This document shows positions 47,966 to 58,861 of a stretch of DNA of 64,000 nt, piece after piece. The DNA comes from Gnetum montanum (lineage: Eukaryota; Streptophyta; Gnetopsida; Gnetales; Gnetaceae), in the NCBI GenBank assembly GCA_015680685.1, contig MNCI01017900.1, positions 821,099 to 885,098 on the forward strand, read 5' to 3'. Every line of letters begins with the position of its first letter. Position 1 is the first letter of the stretch. The notes below the pieces were generated by a model that ran no database searches, had not been told where the DNA came from, and saw nothing but the letters and a program-made list of their open reading frames with translations. Made by a program: the position numbers and the translations under genes.

Positions 47966-50834
47966 CTATAGTGGAGAACTGAATAGAATAAAATTGGGAC
48001 AGACACAAAAATAAAAAATCACAAAATTACAAAATTTTGTGGAACTCATGTGGTTCCAAGTGGCAGTGGCTCCTCCGTGGGTCACTTTCCCTTTTTTTAT
48101 GCTCCAAGTTTTGGGATTTGGTGGCTCTAAAGGAGTGCCTAGAGCTTTTCCTCTTTGATGCAAGGATCCTGTGCCATCCATGCTGATGCTCCAATGTTTG
48201 ATGGAGTTAGCACCTCCCATGGGCATGGTAGTTGCGAAAACATCTAATTTGCTTTAGCATACCAGGCCGCAAACAACCTTCATTCCTCCTTGTAGGCTCT
48301 AGCTTTGTCCCTGTACTCCTGGAAATCTATAAGCCATCAAGTCAAGTCTATTGCAACATCTTTCTACCCTTGGTAGCTAGCCTTAACCACCTCTAGTTTG
48401 GAATTTGCGACTTCTAGCCTTTGCAACGTTTTCTTGTACTCCGCAAATTCTGCTTCATATTTGGCATAGGTGGAAACTACCTACTTCTTGAGCTTTATTC
48501 TCGAGCATCCTACTATCAACATGGCTAGATTGGCATGCCACAGGTTTGCCAATTCCATGTACTCTATGAGATCTTGAATCTGTAGGTCCTGGCTTTTAAG
48601 CTCTACTTGGTGGGTAAATGCATATGTGTCCAATATGGCCTACCAATTAGTGTGTTAAGCACTGAAAGTGTTGATGTGGGCCTTGGCCATATGGATCTCC
48701 TTCTCAATTACTTGCTTTTACATCCCCACCTGGTCTCTAAAATGCTCCTTTAACTTTTCATGTCTCTTGGCCTCGTTTTGCCACGTGCTTATTTCAATGG
48801 CCATCTTCTGACGGATTATGCATACCTCCTTCATTGAGAGGGTTCGATTCTCTCTAGCCAAACAGTTCATATCTTGGTTGACCCTGATCAACTATTCTCA
48901 TAACTGCTAAAAGTTTTCTTTGAGAATATTTTTCTATTTCTCCACAGTGGTCAACCGAAGATTTTCAGCAGCGAACTATTTATTCTATTCTTATAAGGCT
49001 CTAAGTGCCTTGGCATGCATGTAGGTTTATGCTTGTGCCTAGGAGGCATCCCAGTCGGCCTTCTTCTTCTCCTTTACCACTCTTTTATTGTCTGCTAGTA
49101 GTTTATTAAGTTGCTCCATCCTAAAAGTATCCAACTGGTCTATGGGAATGAATTAAGATGGGTCCCATTGTGCAACTTGCAAAGCAACAAGTCTTTCTTG
49201 GAGTTTTGCCAACTCCACTTCTACATGCTCAGCCCTGATCTTTACCATGACTAGCTTCCCTTTGGTGGAGATGAGGTCTGCTTGCACTATTGTGACATCT
49301 TGTGGGATGTCGAACAAGGACATCATTACTTATCCTATCTACAACAATCGATCAAGGACATCCTCATGCTTTGCAGGAGTCATTGAGGGACTGGCTAGAG
49401 TTTGAGCATCCCATGCTTCTGTGAAATCTACCAGTACCACAATAGGGATGTTGAAAGATTCTTTGATGTGGTTCATGACCACTTCTGTGGCTCCTACTGC
49501 ATCTTGGTGTTGCATGATCACCATTGTGACCCCTTCACCTATTTCCAATTGCACCTAGAAAGATGCAGCATTCCCTAAAATATATTGTGACCAATGGGTC
49601 TTCCCTTCTCCTATTTGGATGGACACCTCGTCCCATGCCCGATCACTAGAAACTGTGGGCCGTATAGTGTCATCAATGACGTAGAAGAGATTAGCATCAT
49701 CACAACTTCCCCAACTAACCATCTCAGCGATGGCCCTGAGATGGCTCATCAACGGTTGATAATCCTACGATGGCGATGGAGGTTGGTCTTGCTTGCTTGT
49801 GTTGGGCCCTACTTGTTGTTGACTGGGCCTTGTGCTTGGGAGTTGGCTAGGCCCTACTATTTGAGTTGCAGTGGGCCCTACTGTCTATTTTTACCCTAGC
49901 TCTAGTGTCTCACCAGCACTTTTCCTTGGGGTTGGTGGCTTCAGCAATTCCATGAATGAAGCATTTTGGGCTCTTCTAGGAATGTCATTGGTGTACCCTA
50001 GAATACCAGCATGTTTGCACAGCTTCCTGATGAGACAAGGGAAGGGCAACGCAAACTTCCCTGTCTTGTATTCTTCAAACCCCTCAAGATCTCCATGAGA
50101 TACAGATGAGGAGGGTTAGCATTAACCTTTCCCATTAATATCACATTACCTCTTGCCGCATATGTTGAAATTCTGTTTAATCCTCTTATGGGGAAGATGT
50201 GATAAGTACCAATCTTGAAGTATATCCTTTCTTCCAGCGTCAACTCTCCATATGTCTTATCTTCTTTGTCGTACACCCTCTTGAACCAAATCTTTAATGC
50301 ATTAGCATTGGAGTGAGTGGGTAGGTGAGAAAATTTTAACTCTGTATTCGGAAGGTTTAACACTTTTGAAATGGCTTTGGCAAAAAAATCAACAGATACA
50401 CCACTAATGTCAATTGTGGTGCCTTCTTCCTTATTATGCCAAAATTGGTACATTTTTCCTAAGTACTAAGCACCACTTTTAGAGAGGATAGGCCATAATG
50501 GGGACCCTTTGAGTTGGTCCCTAACAACCATAGGAGCGAATTTCATGAAAGGTTTGAAGTTTAATTCCACAATCACAATTGCCAATGTGGACCTTTCTTA
50601 GATAGCCTGGACACACTCCAGGGACAACGTGAGGTGTTGTCCCTGTTCAGGAACTTCAACAGCTCCTCCTTCTACCTGTCCCAACTGCATAGTAGTAGGA
50701 GTCTCTTGATGGATGCTAAATGATTGCACCTCCTACTCTTCACGTTGTTTAGGAGACACTTTTCCTCTGCCTCTCCTAGGTCACTTGGACACACCTTGAG
50801 AGGGTCCTTCTCGTTGTCCACGTTTAGGGGCCAT
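47966..50834 (-). pseudogene. ORF X of E1
   Basis: The start is at ATG 50834 (MAPKRGQREGPSQGV); about 2.8 kb in all. Order: basic N-terminus; DQLKGSPLWPILSKSGA and YQFWHNKEEGTTIDISGVSV (50400-50530); YGELTLEERIYFKIGTYHIF (50190-50260); NVILMGKVNANPPHLYLMEI; FALPFPCLIRKLCKHAGIL in a shifted frame (about 49995-50060); then a Gly/Gln-containing middle, LASPSMTPAKHEDVLDRLL (49340-49400), and a long coiled-coil-like C-terminal third. About 90% identical to E2 by eye. No membrane segment seen. Possibly PF20167-related; unverified. Confidence 0.65.
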
Positions 50835-51143
50835 TTGCAATCACATGAGGTTGACCATTAGTAAGGTTTTTTTACAAAATCTAAGTTATACCTTACTTCT
50901 ACCTTAATGAATTCGTTTCTTATTTTGTGTGATTCAGAGTTAGAAAATCTTTTGGAAATGTCTCCGAAAATTTTTAATATTGGGCCCCAATTTGATTAGG
51001 TGGCTTTAAAATTTATTTTCCTAGTGTAGGTGAGGAGATAAGATTGTTTTTGCCACATGTTTATCATTTTTTATAATCAATTACCCTTTATAGTATCCTT
51101 CGGGTGATGACAAATTTGAAAAAATTTATGCACAATTTGGAGT

Positions 51144-51172
51144 GTACCCCTCCCCCATGACTAAGCTGAACA
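51144..51172 (-). promoter_or_regulatory. Purine tract upstream of X in E1
   Basis: In sense CTTAGTCATGGGGGAGGGGT, about 310 nt before the X start. The E2 copy is at 59171-59195. Confidence 0.5.
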
Positions 51173-51329
51173 CTCCAGGTGCAGATAGGTTCAATTGGAA
51201 TGGGAATCAAAGCGTTAACAAGCAAGTTATGGATGTTTGAATGATAGCTGCACATGCTAGAAAGTTCGTGGAAGAAAATTTGAAAAACTCCCCCCACACA
51301 AACAATTGAGAATGATGTTGACATGTGCA

Positions 51330-51440
51330 GGGGGTTCATATATATAGTTTTTGAGGATGCGATATCACGTATGCGATAGCGCGGCCCCAATATCACATCT
51401 AACTCAATATCGGGGACTCGATATCGTAGCCCAATGAAAA
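51330..51440 (-). promoter_or_regulatory. Promoter-like module upstream of X in E1
   Basis: In sense several GATAT(T/C) words (CGATATTGAG, GTGATATCGC) are followed by CTATATATAT (51338-51347), 504 nt before the X ATG. The GATATC words are those of E1's own LTR U3. Confidence 0.5.
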
Positions 51441-52782
51441 TAGGATACTTAGGAAAATTGATAAATTTCTAAAATTCTAAACTCAAAAATGAAGGACTTG
51501 AGATCAGTGTAAAAGATCTAGGGTAATATTAAATAGTCTTTAAGGAACAAAAAGTATAATGGTGCAAAATCTAGCAATGAAATGCATGAATCAGATGAGG
51601 AGAAAGGACATGTTTCAGTACATAGGAATGTTTGAACCAAAAGGATAATAAGGGAAAGAGTATTGTAATACTTGGAGCGTATAAAATGATGTGATGGTGA
51701 TGTATTACAAGTGAAAATTACAAAAGTCATGCAAGTGGGTCCTCCCCAAAGTAGGTTCCAACCTATAATGCCCTTGTGTAACCACACCTTAAAATGTCCA
51801 TAGGCACTAGAAGGGTTAAATGTAATCTACACATATGCAACAAAACACACACATGTAGATACCACTACAATGAGATATGAATTCCATGCTACCCAAGACA
51901 CAAGTCACAGTTACAGGAACAGCGAGGTGAGGTGAATTATAGAAGGGATTGTAGAGATTGGGACATGAGGTAACTATCCTAGGGAATAATGAATCCTCAG
52001 TGTAAGGCATGAATAATTTGCCATTAACCTGTCGCTCAAAAATCAGGACCAAGTCCATTCCTCTGATCAGTAACATTGCATTATTTCATCTCAATGATAG
52101 ACAACAATGAGAGTATCATGATGGCAAGGCGTACGATCACTTGGCATTTTGTACAAGGGAGGAGTGATTCTTGCTTTGTGGTACTTCTATTTGTGTTGTG
52201 TTTTTTTTAAATGCTTAATCTAGAGAAGCCACCTACCTTCAGGCATGTGTACATGTCTTTCCAGTGAGACCCCCTAGAATAGCATTGAGTTTCTTTATTA
52301 AGTGTCTTTTTATTACTCTTAATCCCATTTTCCATTAGATCTACAAGGATCTTAGTACAACAAGGCTGCATGATAACTCCCATGGATGTCACCAAAGAGA
52401 ATCCACAAGTCCCCTTGATGTCACACCTTGGTCATTCCCTCTTAGTCCATCCTTCTTCACTTTGGATATAATGAACACAAGATTACTTTAAGTTTTAATG
52501 ATTAGGAATATCATTGTACCCAAGGTAGAACCTCTTATTAATAGAATGGGTGGAAGGATGTTGTGGGCTCACTATTCAAATAATTAGTCACTTGAGACTT
52601 GATAGCATAGAACAACACCTCAACAAACGAGTCACATGAGTGTTTTATTCGTAGATGAGATTACTCATAAAAAGAAAAAAATAAAATAATAAATTGAAAG
52701 ATGAAAAACTGGAAAATAAAAAATTTTAAAATTAAAGAAAAGGAAAACATTTATTAATTATGTTGTTGGTAGGATGGGGGAT

Positions 52783-52965
52783 NNNNNNNNNNNNNNNNNN
52801 NNNNNNNNNNNNNNNNNNNNNNNNNNNNNNNNNNNNNNNNNNNNNNNNNNNNNNNNNNNNNNNNNNNNNNNNNNNNNNNNNNNNNNNNNNNNNNNNNNNN
52901 NNNNNNNNNNNNNNNNNNNNNNNNNNNNNNNNNNNNNNNNNNNNNNNNNNNNNNNNNNNNNNNNN
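52783..52965. other. Assembly gap (183 N)
   Basis: Unknown bases exactly where pol would be expected in E1. The real length may differ from the N count. Confidence 0.95.
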
Positions 52966-52999
52966 AACTAAACGGTTAAGCATGGCTAGAATTAATAAA

Positions 53000-54901
53000 T
53001 GGAAGGTTAGGATCCTTGCATGTTGGAAATATTGGAACCTAATCATACTTACCCCATTGGGGTTCACACACTTGATTAGAGTTGACATAGTGAGGCAAGT
53101 TATAAGATGTGGTTAATTTATAAGGAGTTAACCCACTATGGTACTTGTGACCATAAGATGGTATGCAAGGATCAACATGTCTCCCCATGTGGCAATATCC
53201 ATTGGGCCCCATGTTTGTTGGAGTATTAAGTGGTGGCTCTGATAAGGTAACACGAGGCATTGGGTTCAAAGAGGAAGATGCACCACAGTGTTGGACTTGT
53301 GCTAAGTTATTAGATGTAGTCGTTTCTGAACTATGGTGTCCCTTTCTATGGTCATGTCTAAAGAAGGTACTCCTTCAATGTTGTAGATGGTTCCCACTGC
53401 TATTGATAGTAGAAGCACAAGTAACATTCGTGGGTTGATGCTGTGGTGCAAATTCTTCAAGCAAAATTGGTGGCAATATAGAAGGAGGTGAAAGATTAGA
53501 ACATTGAAATTGAGGAGAAGTGTAAGGTACCCAAGGTGGTGGTCTTGTTGGCGAGGATATGGGTTGATGGTATTCAGGAGAATAATAATAATATGATGAG
53601 GTTGAAGATGTTGACCTAGTTGGGAAAACAGGATGTTGAACCTGATAAGCACTTGGGTTCGAATGGTATGAAGGGTGTAACCAGTTTGGGGATGCCCTCC
53701 CCCACGACTGGGATTGTGGCCACTATGATTGAACATAGTATTTCTACATGAACTCTGGATTTAACATTCTTTCCAAATGCTCATGTAAATGTGACAAGAT
53801 TGGGCATTGGCCCTTGAGGTGATCATATAGGCAAATGTTACATTGATACGTATGATTGATAGTTATGTTCTTATTCTCTTCAACCCTTCTTTTCAATTTT
53901 CTAAAGGTGTTTTGTCCTATTTCCTGGTTCTTCATAACTCTATCTCCAATAATGTTGGCATACTCTCCACATTTTTCATGTATCCATTCCATCATCCTAT
54001 TGATCTTTACCTCAACTTCATCCAATGATTGTAGTATTGGCAAAGATGGTTCCATATCCTTGTGGTGAGTTGGTTTGTCCTCTTTATAATCATGGGCCCT
54101 TGTTGATTTTTGGGCCTATTGAGATTTTTCATCATTCTCCCATTTAGCCATTTCTCCTTCTTTTGCTAACCGCTTGATAAGCTCTTGGAATTGATGGGTT
54201 CATAGCTCATATAGTTGACCTTGGGTGTACATCCCTAGGATCTCCCTTATTTCATTACAGATCTCATCTATGATATGGTACATTAGCCTTTCCTTAGAGA
54301 ACCCATGGCCCAGGCAGTTGTTTAACAGTCCATAATATCTTTCTAAGGCCATGTCCAAGGGTTCATGTTGTGCTTGTTTCCACTCTTGGATTTGTCTCCT
54401 CAAGGCTAACACTCTCGCATAGGTTTGATATCTTTCATTAAATAGTTCTACCATTATCAGCCAACGTCAAATTGATTTTGGTTTTAATGACCTATACCAT
54501 ACTTTTGCTTGGCCAATGAGTGTCGTAGGAAAGAGCTTAAGTTTTTGCCATCCATTATCAATGTTATTTCATACACAGGCATCATGGAAGGCTTGTAGAT
54601 GATGTTGCAGATCTAAATTGTAGCCTCCTAAAAATTTATGAAAGTTGTTTAAGTCAAGCCTATGGGATATTGGAACAACCTCTTATATTTGCGTTAGGCT
54701 TGTAGTGGCCAGTAGGGGTTCATCGTCACTAGGTATGTTATTCATTTGTGAGTTGGGACGATGTTGTTTTTGTTTATGCTCATAAGAGACCCCTACATCA
54801 GATTGGGTACTCCAAACTTCATCTTCATCATTATATAATTAGTTGGTTCTCTAATGAATTGCCTTACTAGTTGTGTTATCATAGTCTTGTGACAGAGACA
54901 T
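53000..54901 (-). pseudogene. Gag of E1
   Basis: The start is at ATG 54901 (MSLSQDYDNTTSKAIH), about 115 nt after the PBS. Capsid-like part: LDLNNFHKFLGGYNLDLQHH, WQKLKLFPTTLIGQAKVWYR, MVELFNERYQTYARVLALRR, EPLDMALERYYGLLNNCLGH (54200-54660). Knuckle CNICLYDHLKGQC at about 53810-53850 (CX2CX3HX4C). A long Ser/Tyr/Pro-rich tail reaches about 53040. Among the longest open gag pieces in the window, but stops remain. It lacks the Ser/Arg/His-rich insert seen in A, B and C. Confidence 0.8.
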
Positions 54902-55014
54902 TGTTGTCAATCGTGTCTGACTTAATTGAAATTAATTTCTTTCTAAGAGATATATCTTGAATACTTTGTTACAGCGATTTTGTATGATGTAACTAATCTA
55001 AATAACTAGCACTA

Positions 55015-55032
55015 TCCCCAGCAATGATGCTA
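55015..55032 (-). promoter_or_regulatory. Primer-binding site of E1
   Basis: In sense TAGCATCATTGCTGGGGA; every difference from TGGCGCCGTTGCCGGGGA is a G-to-A or C-to-T change. Confidence 0.75.
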
Positions 55033-55033
55033 A

Positions 55034-55888
55034 TGATGAGTGGTGAGGTACCCCTACACTTAACCATACGAATACCAGCGTTTCACGTAAGATCCAGTCG
55101 AACTCCCTAGACGAGCTAGTTGTGGTATCTAGATAGTTACTCATTGATCGTAGTCCACTGTCTTCCCACTTGGACTAGTATATGCTTTGTCATGTATGGT
55201 TTAGTCTAGAGTGAGGTGTATGATGTGGTTTCTAACCTAGTGCTACTCCTAGAGGCAATGGAAAATAACTTTAATTAAGCTAGGAGGAAAAGGAAGAGAG
55301 AGTTAAGCTAATAGGAAGTGGGAGAGAGAATCTAAGCTAGCCTAAGTGCGATGAGTATCCGTTCCTTAATCATCCATACACATCTTGGACCTCGTGCACG
55401 ACTACCAATGGGATTACCAAGCGCATGGCCTAGGTACGCTACTGGGATACCAAGTAGTCACACTTGGATGCTCGTGATTAAGTCATACTCATTCCACGTT
55501 TAAGAATTTTAGGGTGAAGAGATATTAACTAAAAAAGAAATAAATAACAATAACAATTAAATAATTAAACTAAGTGAAAGTTGCAATGATGAAGTGATCT
55601 CAATCTTTATTTCTGATCATGTGCATGTCCAAGTATTTTGCACTTGAATAAAGATTTCGTACAATTACAATCATCACACAACAGGCATGCATTAGGGGAA
55701 AGGGTTGAGAAGAACTAAAAATGAACTAACTTCTATCTACTAACTGAAAACTAATTGACTCCTTTCCGTGTGCCCACATGTGTATTTATAGGCTCACACA
55801 GGAGTCACGATATCATTATTTGGATCACGATATCGTGTACCTGATATCGTGGATCTGATATCGGAGCCTAATGAATCATGATTCATCA
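55034..55888 (-). repeat. LTR shared by E1 (5') and E2 (3')
   Basis: 855 bp, TGATGAG...TTCATCA. PBS on one side (E1), 3' purine tract plus X on the other (E2). TATA (CCTATAAATACA in sense) at 55783-55792 is intact. About 16 mismatches to 46982-47850 in the first 115 bp. Confidence 0.85.
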
Positions 55889-56082
55889 TACCCCCCATCA
55901 CTAAATGAAAACTCATCCTCAAGTCAAACAAAATGAGAACAAGCTCCATTGATTACACATGGATAGGTATGGGATTATTAACTAATGAAGAATTTATTCA
56001 TGCTGTAGTGGAGAATTGAATAGAACAAAATTAGGACAGGCACAAAAATACAAAATCATAAAATTACAAAATTTTGTGGAAC

Positions 56083-58861
56083 TCATGTGGTTCCAGGTGG
56101 TGGTGGCTCCTCCATGGGTTGCTTCCCATTGTTTTGTGCTCTAGGTTTTGGGATTTGGTGGCTTTGAAGGAGTGCTTGGAGCTTTTCCTCTTCAGTGTGA
56201 GGATCTTGTGTTGTCCATGTTGATGCTCTAATGTTTGATGGAGTCAGCACTTCCCATGGGCATAGTTGTTGCAGAAACATCTAATTTGCTTTAACATACT
56301 AGGTTGCAAACAACTGTCGTTCCTCCTTGTAGGCTCTAGCTTTGTCCCTATACTCTTGGAAATCTGTAAGCCATCAAGCCAAGTCTGTTGTGAAATCTTT
56401 CTATGCTTGATAGCTGGCCTTAACCACCTCTAATTCAGAATTTGTGACTTCTAGCTTTTGCAACATTTTCTTATGCTCCACAAATTTTGCTTCATATTTG
56501 GCATAGGTGGTAGCTACCTGCTTCTTGAGCTCTATTCTCAAGCTTCCTACTATTAACATGGCTAGATAGGCATATCACAAGTTTGTCAATTCCATGTACT
56601 CTATGAGATCTTAAATCTGCAGGTCCTAGCTTTTAAGCTCTACTTGGTGGGCAAATGCATATGTGTCCAATATGGCTCACCAATCAGTGTGTTGAGCACT
56701 GAAAATGTTGATGTGGGCCTTGGCCATATGGATCTCTTTCTCAATGACTTTCTTAAACATCCCCACCTGGTCTCTAAAATGCTCCTTTAAATTTTCATGC
56801 CGCTTGATCTTGTTTTTCCATGCACTTATTTCAATGATCATCTTTTGATGGATTGTGTGTACCTCCTTCATTAAGACATTTTGATTCTCTTTGGCCAAAC
56901 AATTCATATCTTGGTTGACCTTGACCAACTATTCTCATAACTGATGAAAGTTTTCTTTGACAACATTCCTCTATTTCTCCACAGTGGATTGTCAGCAATA
57001 AGCTATTTATTCTCTTCTTATAAGGCTCTGAGTGCCTTGGCATGCACGTAGGTTCACGCTTGTGCCTTGGAGGCATCCTAGTCAACCTTCTCCTCCTCCT
57101 CCATCACTCTTTTATTGTCTACCAGTAGTTTATTGAGTTGCTCCATCCTAAAAGTGTCCTATTGGTCTGCAGGAATGAATTAAGATGGGTCCCACTACAT
57201 AGCTTGCAGGGTAACGAGTCTTTCTTGGAGTCTTATCAACTCTGCTTCTGCCTACTCGGCCCTAATCTCTACCATGACCAGCTTCCCTTTGATGGAAATG
57301 AGGTTTGATTACACTGCCATGAAATCTTGTGGGATGTCGAACAAGGATGTCATTACTTTTCCTATCTGCAACAATCGATCAAGGACATCCTCATGCTCTG
57401 CAGGAGTCATTGAGGGACCAGCCAGAGTTTGAGCATCTTGTGCTATTGTGAAATCTACCGGTGGCACAATAGGGACATTGAAAGATTCTTTGATGTGGCC
57501 TATAACCACTTTTGCGGCTCCTACTGCATCTTGATGTTGCATGACCACCATTGTGGCCCCTTCACCTATTTCCAATTGCACCTGGAAAGATGCAGCATTC
57601 CCTGAAATTTTTTGTGACCAGTGGGTCTCCCCTCCTCCTATTTGGATGGACACCTTGCCCCGTGTGTGATCAATAGAAACCGTGGGCTGTACAATGTCAT
57701 CGATCATGTGGAAGAGATTAGCATCATCATGACTTTCCCAACTAACCGTCTCAAAGATGGCCCTAAGATGGCTCATCAATGGTCAATAATCCTACAGTGG
57801 TGGTGGCAGTTGGTCTCACTGGCTCATGTTGGAACCTACTTGTTGTTGATTGGGCCTTGTGCTTGGGAGTTGGATAGGCCCTACAGTTTGAGTTGCAATG
57901 GGACCTTCTGTCTGTTCTTGCCCTAGCTCTAGTGTCTCACTAGCACTTTTCCTTGGGGTTGGTGGATTCAGCAATTTCACGAACAAAGCATTTTGGGCTC
58001 TTCTGGAAATGTCATTGATGTACCCCAGAATACCAGCACGTTTGCACAACTTCTTGATGAGACAAGGGAAGGGCAACATGAACTTCCCTTTCTTGCATTC
58101 TTCAAACCGCCTTAAGAACTCCATGAGATATAGATGAGGAAGGCTAGCATTAACCTTTCCCATCAATATCACACTTCCTCTTATCCAATATGTTGAAATT
58201 CTATTTAATCCTGTTGTGGGGAAGATGTGATAAGTACCAATCTTGAAGTATATCCTTTCTTCCAGCGTCAACTCTCCATATGTCTTATCTTCTTTGCCAT
58301 ACACCCTCTTCAACCAAATCTTTTGCGCATCAGCATCAGAGCGAGTGGGCAAGTTAGCAACTTTTGGCCCTATATTCAAAAGGTTTAACACTTCCAAAAT
58401 GGCCTTGGTGGAAAAATCAATAGATACACCACCATGTCAACTATAGTTCCTTCTTCCTTATTGTGCCAAAATTGGTACGTTTCTCCTAAGTACCAAGCAC
58501 CACTTTTAGAGAGGATAGGCCATAATGGGGACCCTTTGAGTTGGTCCCTAACAGCCTTAGGAGAAAATTCCATGAAAGCTTTGAAGTTGAATTCCATGAT
58601 CACAACTGCCAACATGGACCTTTCTTGGATAGCTTGGACACACTCTGGGGATAACATGAGGTGTTTTCCCTATTCAGGTGCTTTAGCAACTCCTCCTTCC
58701 ACCTATCCCAATTGCACAGTAGCAAAAGTCTCTTGATGGATGCTAAATGATTGCACCTCCTACTCTGCACGTTGCTTGGGAGACACTTGTCCTCTGCCTC
58801 TCTTGGGCCTCTTGAACACACCTTGAGAGGGTCTTTCTTGTTGTCCATGTTTAGGGGCCAT
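56083..58861 (-). pseudogene. ORF X of E2 (best copy)
   Basis: The start is at ATG 58861 (MAPKHGQQERPSQGV); the stop after PPPPGTT is at 56083; about 926 codons. Open pieces: 58385-58657 (DQLKGSPLWPILSKSGAWYL, GETYQFWHNKEEGTIVDM), 57816-58397 (193 aa with YGELTLEERIYFKIGTYHIF, SVILMGKVNASLPHLYLMEF, FMLPFPCLIKKLCKRAGILG), 57309-57779 (156 aa) and a coiled-coil-like part 56677-57090. One frameshift near 58430 and several stops. LPFPCLI.KLC recalls PF20167 (from memory). I see no catalytic motif or membrane segment; function unknown. Confidence 0.65.

Larger units (their letters stand above)
50835..52782 (-). other. Noncoding region upstream of X in E1
   Basis: It contains the purine tract (51144-51172), the promoter-like module (51330-51440), the conserved 19-nt block (51733-51751) and AT-rich sequence up to the N run. 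No gene. Confidence 0.65.
46982..55888 (-). mobile_element. Element E1: Athila-like, LTR-X-gag-LTR, no pol
   Basis: Both LTRs, 3' purine tract, ORF X, its promoter-like module, gag and PBS are present. RT, RNase H and integrase are absent between 52740 and 53000, where a 183-base run of N lies. No matching target duplication: the right LTR is followed by another purine tract and X copy (E2), not by host DNA. Confidence 0.75.

Noticed and set aside
52732-53116. ORFs spanning the N run
   Set aside because: They exist only because N is read as open sequence.
56083-58861. ORF X as a true envelope gene
   Set aside because: Position fits, but no signal peptide, membrane segment or cleavage site can be seen in any copy.
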